Source of the DNA: Zonotrichia leucophrys gambelii
Lineage: Eukaryota; Chordata; Aves; Passeriformes; Passerellidae
Direction of reading: 5' to 3'
Length of the DNA: 64,000 nucleotides
NCBI RefSeq assembly: GCF_028769735.1
Contig: NC_088177.1
Coordinates: 15,936,599-16,000,598, forward strand
Shown: positions 46,742 through 60,600 of the stretch, in pieces
Numbering within the stretch: position 1 is the stretch's first letter
Layout: every line of letters begins with the position of its first letter
Notes under the pieces: model-generated
The model's database searches: none
What the model saw: the letters and a program-made list of their open reading frames with translations, nothing else
What the model was told of the DNA's origin: nothing
Position numbers and translations under genes: made by a program

Positions 46742-49700
46742 TTTTCTGCCTGAAAAGAGAGAGGGATGCTGTTGCTGCCTCACACAATGCTGAGCCACAC
46801 ACGTGCACCACCACATCCTCCAGCTGCCCCTGGCACAGCAACCTTTAATTCACCTGCTCACACTGGGTGAGCCATTCCAGCCCTCTCAGCTGGCAGAGGG
46901 AAGCCAGGAGAGGCCAACCTCCCTTCCCCCCTTGGGTAGTGTCCCCAAAATCCTCCCTGAACATGGGCAGCCACTGCAGCTCCTCCCCACTCTTCAGCAA
47001 ACAGCCAGCTGGACTAACTGCAAGTCAGCTTTACATTTCCTCCCTGCTGACCACCCACCTCTCCATGTCTCCCATCCACACACAAACAGAGTTAGGGATC
47101 TTGGCCATGGAAACCTAACAAGAAAATCGGTCAGTGTTGAGCCATGCTTTTGAAATTATTGCAGCTTTTTTCCCCAACTCTAATGCTGACAGACTACTAA
47201 TTGCAAAGACAAATGATGTCTATGTCTCTTACAACCCTTCCTCCCCTTGAATTTCAGAAGAATTTGTGTTTTGCTCCTATGAGAGCATGGTATGGTAAGA
47301 CATGAAAACCCCCCAAAAATCTCAGAAATTTTTTTTGGCTTTTCACAAATCAATATTTCTTCTGAAGCAACTGAAGCAGCCAGTAAGGCAAATTCTGCTT
47401 TTATCATCACAATTTCCAAGTTGTTCCTTTGCCCTGTAAGACTGACAGAGCATTCACACTCCAACTGAGTTTGTTCTCCCTTCTACCAGCAAAAAGGCTC
47501 CACAGGCTACTGAGAAGTTACTCCATAGTTATCAAACTGGTAGAGAACTTTTGTTTCACTGAAGTCAGTGGGATAACTTCCTTTAACTTCCCTAAGTTGG
47601 AAGTTCACCTTCTGAAAACCAAGTTTGGGTGAGCATCTGAAAAGAGGAGCACAAGGAAAAGAAAGATCTATAAGCTTTATGATTGTGTAGAGTATTATTC
47701 CCTGGACACACAGCAGGTTTTGCTGTAATTGCAAAAGATAAAAAATGTCATTTTTATTACAAAACCAAATGTTAGAGATTCTAGTTTTTGGATAAGAGAT
47801 GGATGTGTCATATAGGGTCCTTAAAAACCTGCTTGGGTGAGTAGTACAGATGGAATACAATGTGGGCTTGCATTTATCTGAGAACATTTAGAGCCATGAT
47901 ATATAGTCTACACGACAGACTTCCTCGATGTATAGAGAAAATATAGCCAATTTCTTTGTGTAGGCTGAATTATTTACCAGAGTGTTCCAAAGTGTATTGG
48001 TAATAAAACACTATGAAGTATAAGTAACTCCAGACAATCTTGGCTTATGTTAAAACAAGTCTTGTTTTTTTTTTAAGCATGTTATTAAGAAAATAAATCC
48101 TGAGAATCTGGAAAGGCAGGACTTACTCAAATGAACACATGCCTCTGAAGGATTGTGTTGACTCAACAGAGAGAAAGGTCAAATTCTCCCAACCATCATC
48201 CTAAAGAAGCTGGAAATCAGTCTCACTTCAAAATTAAATAGTCTATTTTGGCACAGGATGAAGGATGCAGAGATGGTAAAGTGATTCTGCGAAACTCACC
48301 TGACTGGGAAAATGGCTGTTTTTAACTAAACCCAGAAAATATATATGTAGAGTACAACAATTTCACCAGCTGGCCAAACAAGCCATCATTTTTCCAAGCA
48401 ATACCTTTCTAGCCAGGCCACTAGCAGTGCAATCAGTTTAGAAACACAAGGTGCTCATTCCCTCATCCTCCTCTGGAAATCTGCACCACAGCTTTTCTCA
48501 GGGCTGCTGAAGATAAAGACAACTGCTTTTCCCATACCTTTCCCGGCTCTTTCTGCAGACTCCTTCTCAAAAAGAGGAAAACCACCTATTTTTGGCTTGA
48601 TTTAGGGTCTTTCTGAAGAGGGGATCTTTCTCTACATATATTTGGGAACAAAGTCACTTTTACACCTAGGCTAGTTTAGGTTGAAAGTGCCCTCTGAAAG
48701 AGTCCTACAGTACCTCAGCAGCTTGCCAGAGAGAAACCTGACAGGAACCTTGGCATTCATGCAATGCTCACCTGGGGATCTTATTTTCTGACCCTAACAT
48801 GATGCCTAGGCATTGGTTTCTAATAAGCCAAATCTTTCACCAAGCTAGAGTTGCTGCAATATTGCTCTTGTTTGTGCTGTGGACAGCAATTCAAGCTACA
48901 ATTTTGTTATTTTGCTAGTTTTCCACCTTTTGTGTCTCTTTGGCATTTTTTCCCAAGTCCCAAATAAAGAAGCATGGCTGGGTTCTCTCTTCAGCTCTCA
49001 TACTCCTGGCAGCAGTATCTGGCTGAGCAGCCTCCTAGAAAAGCCTCCAACCTGGCTCCTTCTTAGAGCTGGCTTTGTAACTAAAATGTAAAGTACAGAT
49101 GGGTAGGCATCATCTTGCTTTTTCTAATATTCCTCACATTTTGCCTTTCATTGCAAGTGCTTCATTGACTAATTTCTAGTTGCTTAGGCTAGATTTTTTC
49201 CAGCATTGCTGACTCTTAACCCACTGAATGGTGTCCCTACAGTTATCTCAACAGTTTCCCTGGAAGTCAGCTGCTTTCCTTTTATTTCAAAATCTTTTAA
49301 CCACAGAACACACACCAAATGAAACATTAGCAGGTAACAGAAGTGGGCTAATTCCTGGGCAGGCACTCTGCTATCAGGTTGGGGCTAAGATGAGTGACAT
49401 GGGTGTGAGAGGCTGCACCCTGCTTGGTCATCTGCTGCTGTGCAATGCAGAGATTGTGCTCCAGTGCCTTTAATTCCCTCTGCAAGCCCTTGCCTGGACT
49501 CTTATTAGACATGACTACTAATCTCCATGTGAAGATTTATGCAGCAGCAGCTTCACTTCATGCCTTAGGTATGATCTCAAGTTAAGCAGAAATTTAAGTT
49601 TTTGCAGTATTGTGCATTTTTAATGATTTTATTCCATTCCTGTGCTTATTTGAGCACAAGTCCAACATGTATGTGCAAGTGTTATGCCCAGCTATGAACA

Positions 49701-50059
49701 CAGATCTATATTTTCACTAGAAGAGAAGGAAAAGCAGCAGAAAACAGCAACACATCTACTGTATAATGCCTGGGACATTGCAGATGTTAAAGCAGCTCGT
49801 TGTTTCTGCATCTGGAACAAGTAGGTCACACATAGTTATTATACACACTGCTGAACATGAAGCAGCCAATACCCGTGTAATGTATGTGAGACTTCAAACC
49901 ACCTTTTAGTATTTGAGAGCAGTACACAGCATCTTGTTTGCAAATGCTCTGCTTGAGAGCAACTGATGGAAGGGGGAAGGGACCCAAAGCTGACTGACCT
50001 AATTGCTGTGTGGATGGAGAAGCTGGCAAAATCATTAGTTTCTTTTATGTTTTCTTTCT

Positions 50060-50240
50060 ATACAATAATAAAGATAAATATTGATTGTTGGAGCACTATT
50101 GATTGCAGGGGTCGCTGCAGATGGCAGCTGCGTGATTTGCACAGATATCTCCCATTTACAGAGCCACTTATTTGCATGAGAATGTGGTTTCACCCTCCTC
50201 ATATGCTTTTGTTTGCTTGCCTTATAGGAGCATTTACCCA
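50060..50240. other. Candidate conserved noncoding element with POU octamer
   Basis: Contains two GATTG cores spaced about 30 bp apart, a CAGATGGCAGCTG double E-box-like stretch and the octamer ATTTGCAT at 50170-50177. The call rests on motif content only. Confidence 0.3.
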
Positions 50241-51339
50241 AACTAAACGTTCCAGTGACTGGCAGTAAAACATGAAATGAGGGACTGAAAGAGCTCACCT
50301 TTGTAATACCTTTTGTGTATGTGCCTGTCTGCTGTGGGTGAGTGGAGTTTACTGTCCCAGCCGTGTGGACAAAGGCACAGGACACAGGGACCTGCTGTAA
50401 TTTATGCTGCAGTGTCACCTCCTCACCTGGGAATGCCACTCGGGAATGCTACCCAGGCGCACAGCACAGCTGGGACCAGCCCTCCTTCCTTCCCCACTGG
50501 CACACTGAACAAGCCCAGCTCCTTCCTCCAGGCCTGGATGCCTCCCTCCAAGTCCCAGCTTGGGGTCATCAGTGACCCTCAAGAATGGCTTCAGCATTCT
50601 TGGCCCAGTGGGATCCTTGTCCACTTGCAAGGAATGGAAAAGGCTCCTCCATTGTGGGCCAGCTTGTGAGGAGGGAAGGAAGTTTCCTACCACGAGCACA
50701 GTGCCTATTGCAGAGCATGATACTCCACGGCCAGCCAAGGAGAAGTCCTTGGGGTGAGCAGCACCAAGTTGCAGGAAGCAGCAGGGGCGTTCAGACACCT
50801 TTTTACCTCTGGTACAAACCTCCACCTCAACACTGCTGCTGGCTGACCTGCTGGTGTTGGATTGCAAAAGAAAAGTATGCATATTTAACCCCAATTCGTC
50901 ATTTTGATTTTGATTAACTCTGCAAGTCAGAGGTTTGCAGGCTTTAATCTCGTTTTAAGAAAATATTCTCATCCTCTCTACTGTCAGCATTTTCCAACTG
51001 GAAACTCAACCAAAGGATCTTTCTTATTCTTTATCTCCTTCCACTTTGGACATATTAATGGACCTCTGAAACAGCTGCCCAGTATTTATCCAAACCATGG
51101 CTTTTCCAGTGTAGGGAGTGCTCTTATTTGCTCAGTGGCTCCCAAGGAGGAGATTAATGCTGGAGCCCAGGTTTCTGACGTGGCTCTGCACTGACACTGA
51201 GCCACTCCAGCAGAGAGCAAGCACTCCATTTGGTGAGCACTATTTATGTACAGTGAGTGTTTCAGAGATGCTTTTTGGAAGAGCTGAGCAATACACCATG
51301 GCTCAAAACGTTACGCCTCATTCTTCAATTCCTTTTAAG

Positions 51340-51640
51340 TATATCTCTCGGGGTGTTATGTTGAGTAGCCCTGTCTTACAAAATCAATTATTCCTTAGCC
51401 AGCTCAGAAATAAAACCCAAAGCAAGCAACACCAAATGTCTGATTTACCAATAGATTGCAACCCCGTGCTAAAGAGTGTAGCCACTGCCCTGCTTTAAAT
51501 ATTCATGAAGTCCACTGGTGCAAAATGCATTAAAGGTGGGAATAATGCCAGTAATGCACGATCCTCTTAGTGACAAGAAGCTTTCACATATTAAAGCAGC
51601 AAGATGTTAAAGACTTTCAAGTGAACAGTCTTTGTTTTTA
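51340..51640. other. Candidate conserved noncoding element
   Basis: AT-rich, repeat-free stretch with TTAAATATTCATGAAG, AATCAATTATTCC and AATGCATTAAAGG motifs and a few CpGs. Conservation is not tested. Confidence 0.3.
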
Positions 51641-51975
51641 ACTTAGAGAAAGAGATTCACTAATGGAATGCCAAATTGCATTCACTCTCATGATACTTGA
51701 CTGCAGAATGGGATAATAACACGTGTGCTTCTGCATGCCATGGAAAACCTGTTATTACAGAGGTTTCTTTCCTGCCTTTCCTCAGCACTTTCCAGAAAAT
51801 GTTCACACAAATCTTACCCCTTCAAGTAATCTTCTGTGTGCCAACCCCCCCATTAGAATCCCAGGAGTCAAGCCATTAACAGATTGGTTTCTCACAAATA
51901 AAAAGAATTAAAAATAATGGTGACAGAACACAATAGCACAATTTAGATGAGTGACAACTGGCAATGAATAACCAG

Positions 51976-51992
51976 AAAAAAAAAAAAAAAAA
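51976..51992. repeat. A17 homopolymer
   Basis: Seventeen A followed by GAAAGAG; a simple repeat. Confidence 0.9.
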
Positions 51993-52537
51993 GAAAGAGT
52001 TAAACTGGAGATAACGGTCTGCAAAATATAGACTGTGACAATGCAGAAGAATGTCAATTGTCACTTTAAATCATCAGCAGCCCAACCACATCTGCTATCA
52101 CACCTGTGCTCTCTTTTCTAATCTACTCTGGCACCCTAGAAATAGTAGGCAAACAGCCAGCCTTGCATCTCCAGCTCTCTGAGGTCTGGCTCTGCTACAT
52201 TCCTCTCACCTGGAGCAGATCAGGCACTGGCCCTGCACCCTCAGACTGTTCCTGACTGACAGGGATTCACTGCTGCTGCTGGGATTGACATCCTGTGGCA
52301 GCAGGTCCCAGGACCACCAAGAACTGCTAGCCCCATTTGGATTTTACAAACCTCATCAGTCAGGTGAGAGAGCTAAAGGAGCCCTGCTTACATTTGATAC
52401 TTGATCCACATAAAAATAGTGAACAAATAATAAATTGACATTTCTTGGCAAGGGGAGTGGGGTAACATGTGCCTCTGGTGCCAAATATGAACATTCAACT
52501 AACATATATTGGAAAGAGGGATCTATAACCTCCATAG

Positions 52538-52587
52538 TTAGTCCACTAGACTATTAGTCCACTATTTTTATTCTAGAAATAAAAATA
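52538..52587. repeat. Adjacent direct repeat (11 bp, period 16) and inverted repeat (10-bp arms)
   Basis: TTAGTCCACTA at 52538-52548 and 52554-52564. TATTTTTATT at 52563-52572 is the reverse complement of 52578-52587 around CTAGA. Confidence 0.8.
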
Positions 52588-54574
52588 ATGAAAAGCTGAC
52601 AGCCACAAGGCTGTATAGGAAGATTGTTTAGTAAGATGCTTATCCAAGACTAATCAGGGAGCAAGGACAGGAAAATAGAGCTCAGTTATGGAATCTGAAG
52701 TTGCTTACTTCAAAGCATACCTTTTACAGGCTTTACACGGGGTCTGAGTTTTTGGATGGGAATTGGCTTTCCTGCCTCCTAACAGTTTGTCTGGGAGATC
52801 TTCCCAGTGCCAGCCCTTCCCTGCTTCCTGCCCCCAGAAGCACCTTCCCCTGCAGGAAGAGTGCCTGTCAATAAAGACCGAGCACCTCAGCTCCTGCCAT
52901 CACTCTGCTGCTCTGTAAAAGCCAACTTGTTCCAAAGGGGAGGAATTAGATTGTGCAAAAGCTGCAGTGGGAACACTGGGGTAAGTTGGATCAGGCAGTT
53001 TTACCAAGCTATTTCTGGAAAAAAATAAACACTGCTACTCAGTGCTTATGATTAATAATGTTATCTTGTAGCTAATTTTATTCCTTGCCCCTCTCTTCTC
53101 CTGCCTTCCAATTTGGAAGCACACTTAATTATGAAAACATGAGCACTAGACTGTGAATTTTGATATATTAATTTCACCGTGGTTTTGTTTCTACACTGCA
53201 CCACCAAAGCTCTCAAGGACAACCAGTCAAGGAGACAATGAAAATCATAACACCTGGGGTAATTTTCTAAAGCAAAGTCAACATTAGGCAATTTCTTACT
53301 CACAAATTTCATTACATTACTGAAACCTATAACCATGATGCACCTTGCTCCTATTTTTCAACACCACAATTCCCTTTGACGACTGAAGCCAGAGCAAGGA
53401 CTCAGTGGTTTTTTTTTGCTCGAGGTTTTGTTAAGGACTAGAAGCAGAGATTACTCAGAGGCTGGCAAGACCAAACCAAAAAGAGCACAAAGGGATAACC
53501 ATGACCATATTCCTGAGCTCCTTCACTCAACAGCAGAACTGTTCCTACTTTCATGCCTGACCAGGGTGCACAGATGCCTTGTCTGGGTGGGGTCAGCTGC
53601 CCAACACTGGGCCCAGCTATCATGTTCACCATCATTTATTGACTGCCCTCTGCTCCATTCTGGTTCTTCCCACTGGAGCTCTGGCCTCAGTGTTTTACTG
53701 ACACCTCACTGCCCAGTTTGTGTACCCATCCTTTAGCCACCACTAGCCCACAGCTTCAGAAGCACCATCCAGACACCAGCTCTGATATTTGCATGGTTAT
53801 TTTGTTGTCTCTCTAAATCTGTTTTAGTTACTTGGAGAGAAACATGAGCTGTGGCATTAGGGCAGTGTTAGAAATACAGCTCTGTGAATAGTGACCTTTT
53901 TGATCTATTGGCTGTTCCAAAATCACAATGAAATTATTAGCTCAGAGTTGGCTTAATGTAAATTTGCATATATCCTAGGCAAAATGAAAAATAAAAGTCT
54001 GAGTTGATAGAATTATTTCCCTTCAGCTTTCGTAATTAAGGTTTAAAATAAAAAAAAAATCTGAATAATTTTGAAACCCCTTTTAAAAAATAAAAATTAA
54101 AACCATTTACATTGAGAAAACATCTAAATGTACACTCTCATTTTTTCAAGCAATTGAGGGCAAGGTTTTCAACTCCAACAAAATAGGAAAAAGCGAGACA
54201 GATTTCCCAGCCTTTCTAATGCCACACATGAATTAACATGATGATAATACTAATGATACTTTTTAACTGGAAAAGCTTTAGGTCAATTATTTTTCCCAAT
54301 TCTATTTTTTACTGAAGTATGAAGCTATAAAACCCCAGATGGAATAACATAAGTTATAATGGCAACAAAATGGATAACTGTGTTTCTAAACTTGGTCTAA
54401 ATCGTGCATGTTCCAAAATACATTTTTTCAGAGTGATAACCACCTTAGTCACTTAGAGATGAATCTCTGTGTGCAGAAAACAGAGTATCTAACATTTGTA
54501 ATGCTTTCCAAACCACAGTACCTTTAAATAATACAACATTCATTAAAATAGAAGAGTAGAGCAAATTACTGTAC

Positions 54575-54671
54575 CAAACATCCTCTGCATCTTCATCGCA
54601 CTCTGCCCCAAACTGGCAAATGTCACAGGTCGATGTCTCTTTTTGATTGGTTTCACCTGAGCCTTCATTGA
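54575..54671 (-). CDS. TMEFF2: TMEFF2 exon: acidic linker and start of Kazal module 2
   Basis: Exon of 97 nt, entering in phase 1 and leaving in phase 2. It encodes about residues 147-179: an N-E-G-S-G-E linker, then the C-D-I-C-Q-F-G-A-E-C segment that opens the second follistatin/Kazal-like module, then an acidic D-E-D-A-E-D run and the first two bases of a Trp codon. The acceptor is a pyrimidine-rich tract ending CCAACAG (AG at 54672-54673); the donor is GTACAG (GT at 54573-54574). The Ser-Gly pair in an acidic setting is a plausible chondroitin sulphate site, and TMEFF2 is known to carry chondroitin sulphate; that this Ser is used is inference. Two residues differ from the human protein as I remember it (Asn148, Asn155). 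The upstream exon is not in the window. Confidence 0.96.
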
Positions 54672-57600
54672 CTGTTGGATGGAAAGCAGAAGAATATACA
54701 TTAGGAAAGACAGCACTGTAGCAAAGCACTTCTCTCTCTCTAGAAAAATCTATTTCTGCATCAGCTTAATGCGCTGCTCACAAAGCCGATGGCTGGCCAA
54801 AAGTGCTCCTGAGTGGGCCAACAACACAGAGATTTCCATGCTGGCCTGTGACAAATCCCCTCAATTACACACTTCAAAGGAAAACCAGAGAAAAACCCTT
54901 CCTTTTCCCTCTCCCCTTAATCAATGACCCCTTCAAGCTGCAGCCCAGGAAGGTCGTGTCCCCACTGAGCCTTGCTGCTTTGCTCCCTGCGAAAATAATG
55001 GAGGGGCATTGATAGCATCACATGTTGCCTCGTGTCCTTTACCCATGAAGGCCTTGAGGTGGCCCCAAGGGGATGCTTTCCTCGAAAATGTTTTGAAATT
55101 ACCTGCCTTGTGGTGCAATCTAGTCCACTCCAAAGGCAGAACATTTTTCTCTGCAGAAGCACAGCTATGAGCCCCAAGGACTAGTTATCTCTGGCAGGGA
55201 AGATTTAGTGCTGTCCAGAGGAGAGGACAATCTCCAGCATAGGTTAAATTTGAAACCAGGGGGAAAGTCAATGCTGATGTCTGCAATTGTATAAGGTTTG
55301 TACCTGCCCTGTAAGCCAAAAATAAGAAGGGACTAAAGGGAAAAATCAAAATTTGGGTGTAAGAGGACTGCAAAAAGAAAAATACTGATGGCTGAGTACT
55401 GAAAGACAGAAAGAGACCACTAAGGTAGGCATCAAGAAGAGGGTTTGTTAAAAGATCCAAAAGAAACATTATCCATGTTTCTACTGTTGGTACCTTTTGA
55501 AAGATGCCACACTCCAGCAAGGCACTGTACCCAGTGATATCCTTCTGCCAGCTGCAGAGTTATTAAACCAAGGCAGACTAAGCATCAATCAACCCTGCTC
55601 AGACTGATGTTGTTATCTGCACCTCTGCAGTGTCACCTCTCGTGCATTTGGAGTCAGCACCGTGGTGCAGCCTTCTGCACACCCGGGTGCAACCCATCAA
55701 AGCTGCAGTGTGTTGGTGGCCCCAGTGACACCCACTGGACAAATCATCTGCCTGATGTGCATCCTGGTTGTTCCCAGAGGCTTCTGGGTCAGGGGGCTCT
55801 GACTTTGAATAAGCTGCTTTTGATATTTACTCAAAAAAGGATGAGAATCCCAGGCTTTCTGAAAGCTGTTTGAGGAGAGAGGGCTTTTGCCCCTAGAAGA
55901 GCAAGGGTGACTCCAATGACTGTTTTTCAACAAATTTGCTTCCCTATCCTGGACAAGTTATATAACCTCTGCCATGCTTCCCCCACTGTGTGATAACAGG
56001 AATAATATAATTTCCTCCCAACAGAGAATGTGGAAACAAGTATATTAAAATATTGTGATAAGCTTAGATATTACAGTGATAGAAATCACAGAAATACCAA
56101 AGGTAGATCTTATCTAAAATGCTTTTTTCCTGAACCTTAATATAGTCAAAGGAAGTGCTGGTATTTTTAGGTATGGACTATGCTGCATTAATTTTCTATC
56201 AGTCATGCTTGAAGTTAGACTATATTAAACTGAAAAAAATTCACCTATGAAAAGCATTCTGATTATCCCGAAAGGAGAAAAAAAAAAAAAAAGGTAGCTT
56301 TGCTCTATTTGTACAAATTTGCTCACCTTTATATCCATAAAATTCATGTATGAAGAAACAAAGGGGAAACCAGGAAAAACACACTCTGGATTTTTGTTCT
56401 ACTGTGTTGTCAGGCTTTACAGCGAAGGGCTGAGCTGTGGTTTTTCTGTTTCCTTAAATGACTGAGAAACTCTGGAGGGGCACATGTTATAAAAGCCAAG
56501 GCATGAGGGTGGACAAGGAGTCCAGGTGCCACATCCTCACACCATTACATCTCCACGTGCTGCCTGTGTGATTCTGGCCCCACAGCATCACGAGCTCCTG
56601 TGAGATCCTCCCCACCTCCCTGCAGCTGCATCCAGGCCTGCAATGTTTCATTTACATTTTAAATAAAGAAATCTCTTTTACTGAGGAGATAACTCTGACA
56701 GCCAACCCAGGCAGGGGATTTCCAGTGGTTAAGATATTAGGCAGGATATGTAATGAGTGACTATGGCACCTATGGGCAGATGTCTTCTTACAACAGCCAA
56801 GCATTCCTCACCTATCAGAAACATGACAATTGCTCCAGTTCAGGAGGGTGAGAATATATACTTTATGGAATGGAGTTTTAATTTCTTTATTTTGTTATTC
56901 TGCAAATCACTTCCCTTGCATTTCCTTTTAATTTAAAACATATGCCCAGCTCTCTTCCTCCCTGCAATGTTTCTATTCATCACTGCCCAGCACGTGGCGC
57001 TTGGCTGGGGACCTCACACAGCTCTGCATCACAGAGTAAGTGAAATAGCTACTTAAACCATTAAAAAAGGCATTTGAAAGACTGAGCATGTTGAAGAGCA
57101 GTAACTGATTTGGAGAAGATCATCCACGCTATAGCACACTGCAGTTCTGAATTTCTATTTGAAAATAATAAATCACTCCTTTGTATTTTTCTGAAGAAGC
57201 CCTGTGACCAGCTTTCCACAGTCAATGTGCATGTTGTCATTAAATGTGCAAATGTGCAGCAGTCCTTAATAAAAAAGACAGCTGTTTATCTCCTGTTTAT
57301 ACTCTTTCTGTTGTCAGTAATACAGATAACATTATTCTTTACATTCCTTATAGGTGTGTTTTCTCTCCCTACACAAACATACCCACTGGCATATGCACCC
57401 ACACCCAGAGCTGACACACACAGGGCTTGTTTTCTCCATGCTGTGCAGATAACTGCTTTGATAAATCAGACATCTTACAACAAGTTATTTTCCCAATATT
57501 TCCTGCTGCTTTCTAGCTTGAGGACTAGTGGATGCTTATTTTCTAAGGTGACTCTTTTTTCTTTTTTTCTCCTCACTGCACTTGCTGATTTGCACTTCTT

Positions 57601-60600
57601 TTCTAACCCAACTGGAAAAAATTGTTAGCAAAAAATAATCTAGTTTCTGGATTCCTCTTCTAAAACAGAGAATGAGTCGTCTTCTCATGCATGTTAGGTA
57701 GTTTTCATATTAGCAACTATTGAGGTTTTAACACCAAGGCCCTAAAGGAACATAGTAGGGCTCCAGGCAGGCTAATCACTGAAGCCCACCACTTATTGCT
57801 CACAGAAGTGAGAAATTTTAAGCAAGATTATCAACTCAGAGTCCAAAGAAATGTGCTAACAAGGGTTAGAAGGTCACTAACATTACTTGAAAGTCACTTC
57901 AGAGACTATGTCAATCTCCTAAGCAATATAAATTCTCAGCTGTGAAGGCACTACACACAATTTACAGAGGCAATGGACTGTGGGAACCACAACAGCTCCT
58001 GTTTTAATCATTTGGTCCTTCTCTGGCATTCTCACAGTGCTCTGATGAGATAGCTGTGATTTCAAGAATGTCTGTATTGTTTGCAGGTCCCACAAGAAAG
58101 AAACCATTTCTGAGGCATTTTACTCTGTCTCCCTAGCTGAAAAAAAACCAGATTGAAAGTATCATCAGAAGATTGGTTTGACCCTGTGCTTATTTCCTGT
58201 AACATCAGGAGAAAACTAAAAGCCCCAAAAACGCCCACTGCCACTGTAGCCACCTCTAATTTCTCTTTACATTCAATCTCTTTGAATCAAGTCTTCTGTA
58301 GGTACAGACCTACAAAATGGCTGTAGCTACAACCCCAAAAAAATCATGCTAGGACTTTAGCCACACAGTTTCCCAGACTCATGCTCTATTAGGGGCTGGA
58401 TCGGTGGTTTAGAGGTTTTAAAACATAGACATCAAAATCCCTGTACTTGAGTTGCTTAATAACCTTTGCTCAGTGTCTTCCCAAGGTGCTTGATGAGTGG
58501 CAAAGCCAGGATGGCAATGAATTCCTGCCAATTTCCAGTGGGATAGTGAGGAGCGTGCACAGCACCTTGGTGTGGTACACAAAGTGCCACAGGGAACATG
58601 CAGGGGGTACCCTGCCCCACAGACCATACTGTGAGCAGTAAAGGGGTGTGGGAAGAGCAGCTGGGGAGCCATGGGAGTGAGAGACAATCAGGTGGCAACA
58701 CTGGCTAGACACAGATCTCTGAACATCTCTTTGCTAACATGACTCTGAAGGTAGTAGGGCAAACTTAAGAAAGCCTCAGCTCAGGCTTCACGTGGCTTTT
58801 TAGGACTATTACAACAATCCTTGCTCAATATATTTCAACTACACAGGAGAACACAACAAAGAAACAATATAAAACATCACCACATGCTTGAATATACAAA
58901 ATATGACTATAATGAATTATGAATTATGACTACTCTGATGTAGTCTTCCTTTGATCGATGTGATCAGACACGTGCTTATCACAACCCCTGATTCTGACTT
59001 GACTCCTCATAGTGGGATATCTTTGCTATTGTTGAAAGAAAAACTTCAAAAAAAGGCTTGCTCTAGCTCGTCCTAACAGGATACATGCTTGTTTTCAGCT
59101 ATAAAATCTAGGTAAAAACACAGATCACATGGGGATGAAAGTTAGTGGCCATTTTTGTATTGCAGAATGAAAGACAATGTGCAAATTAAAATGTAGTGGA
59201 GGAGGATGATCTTCAGACCAGCTGAAGTGATCTTGCCACAGGCTTCTGTCCTAACAGGAGTGCTCTGGGCAGGTGAGAAGGTGAGTGGTTAAAGTGAGAA
59301 AGGTCTAAGCAAGGAGGGCAGAGAAGCCAGCAAGAATTTACTAAATGTGTGAGAACAAGCACTACCAGACAGCTAACAGCACCTCACAAACTGCACCAAT
59401 AAAAGCCCAGATGCTGCAGGCAACTTCACTCTAATCAATAAGCCTTTTTTCCTGAAAGCATTAGCTCAGTCAAAGCCTGCAAAGTGAGAAAAATGAAGGG
59501 TGCAAAGCAGGGGGTCAACTCACCAATGGCTCTGCCCTCAAAGTCTGGCAGAGGCTCAGAACGGCATTACCGTCACAATGAAAGGAAAATGGCCTACAGG
59601 ATTGGTAATAAATTCAAACTCTGACGTGCCTTGCCCTGCTTTACTCTTGCCAGCTGGCTCCATCTCAATAAATACAAATTTGCCCTCTCTCACACCCATA
59701 AACACTCTGGGGAAATCACTTATTGCAGGGGAAAACGGTGCCTGTGCCCAGCTCAGGACCCAACGCAGAACTTCTTAATATTGAAATGAAATATTCTCCT
59801 TCACACCAACGTGCCTTTGATGGCTCCTTCATAGCACCACAGGTGAGTCCTTGAAACCCTCTCTCTGCTATATGGACAGGTGATTTAAACAGCACTGGGG
59901 ATGTGCCATACCTGAGCTGGCTGCCTGGGAAATCAGACCCCCTTCCTCAGGGTTTATACTGCCTCAGGTCCCATCCTTGGATGTCTCTGCCTTGCCATTC
60001 TCAGCCAAGTGCTGGAAAAGGTTAATGGGATGACTTTAGAACGATGTAAATACCTAGCAGGGTTTTTGAGGAGGAACGAGATGCACCCAGCCAGCTCAGA
60101 TTGCTGATAAAATGTGCTCTTATCTTATTGCTAAAGACCATGCAGATAGAGCCTGGCACTGCTTTGATGCCAGTCAGACTCAATTTGCAGTGTTTTTCAG
60201 CTCTTGTGATTCTCAGCTTATGTTTTTTTTTTTCTTAAAAATCATAACCAGTGGATTATCTGAACATATAAGGATCTCATCTTCCATGTATATATTTGTT
60301 TTGAAAGGTATGCCTAAGCTTTAAAGCAGTGGAGAAAATGCTTGTGAGTACAACACCAGGACCTCTCATGTTTATAATTTTTAAAAACTGCTTTTGCAGG
60401 GCTGATTCATGATTTCTCAGTGCAATGGTGAGTTGATGTCAGACAGGAAAGCAGCACTTCTGGAGCAGCTCACCTTGTGCACAGCCCTGTGCTGGGCTCA
60501 GCCACATCTTGTGGGTGAAGGCAGTGTTTCTGCCCTGGATATGGAATCTCATAGTGCAAGAAAACTGTCTAGGAATGCCCTGAGTTTGGGGAATAACAAA

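Larger units (their letters stand above)
34718..54574 (-). other. TMEFF2: Large TMEFF2 intron (20 kb) within Kazal module 2
   Basis: No exon was recognised inside. By part: 35.1-35.7 kb is a solo LTR. 35.8-38.8 kb is mixed sequence with an octamer at 37373 and a TGTC microsatellite at 38851. 39-41 kb shows nothing named, then an A41 tract at 41194. 42.4-43.05 kb is candidate-conserved and AT-rich. 44.6-44.7 kb is a SINE. 45.56-46.3 kb is candidate-conserved. 46.68-46.74 kb has flanking 10-bp direct repeats. 50.06-50.24 and 51.34-51.64 kb are further candidate elements. 51.97 kb has an A17 run. 52.54-52.59 kb holds short repeats. 53.9-54.3 kb is very AT-rich. Confidence 0.9.

Noticed and set aside
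57110..57628. 172-codon plus-strand frame with hydrophobic stretch
   Set aside because: The hydrophobicity comes from T-rich DNA. There is no family resemblance and it is antisense inside an intron.
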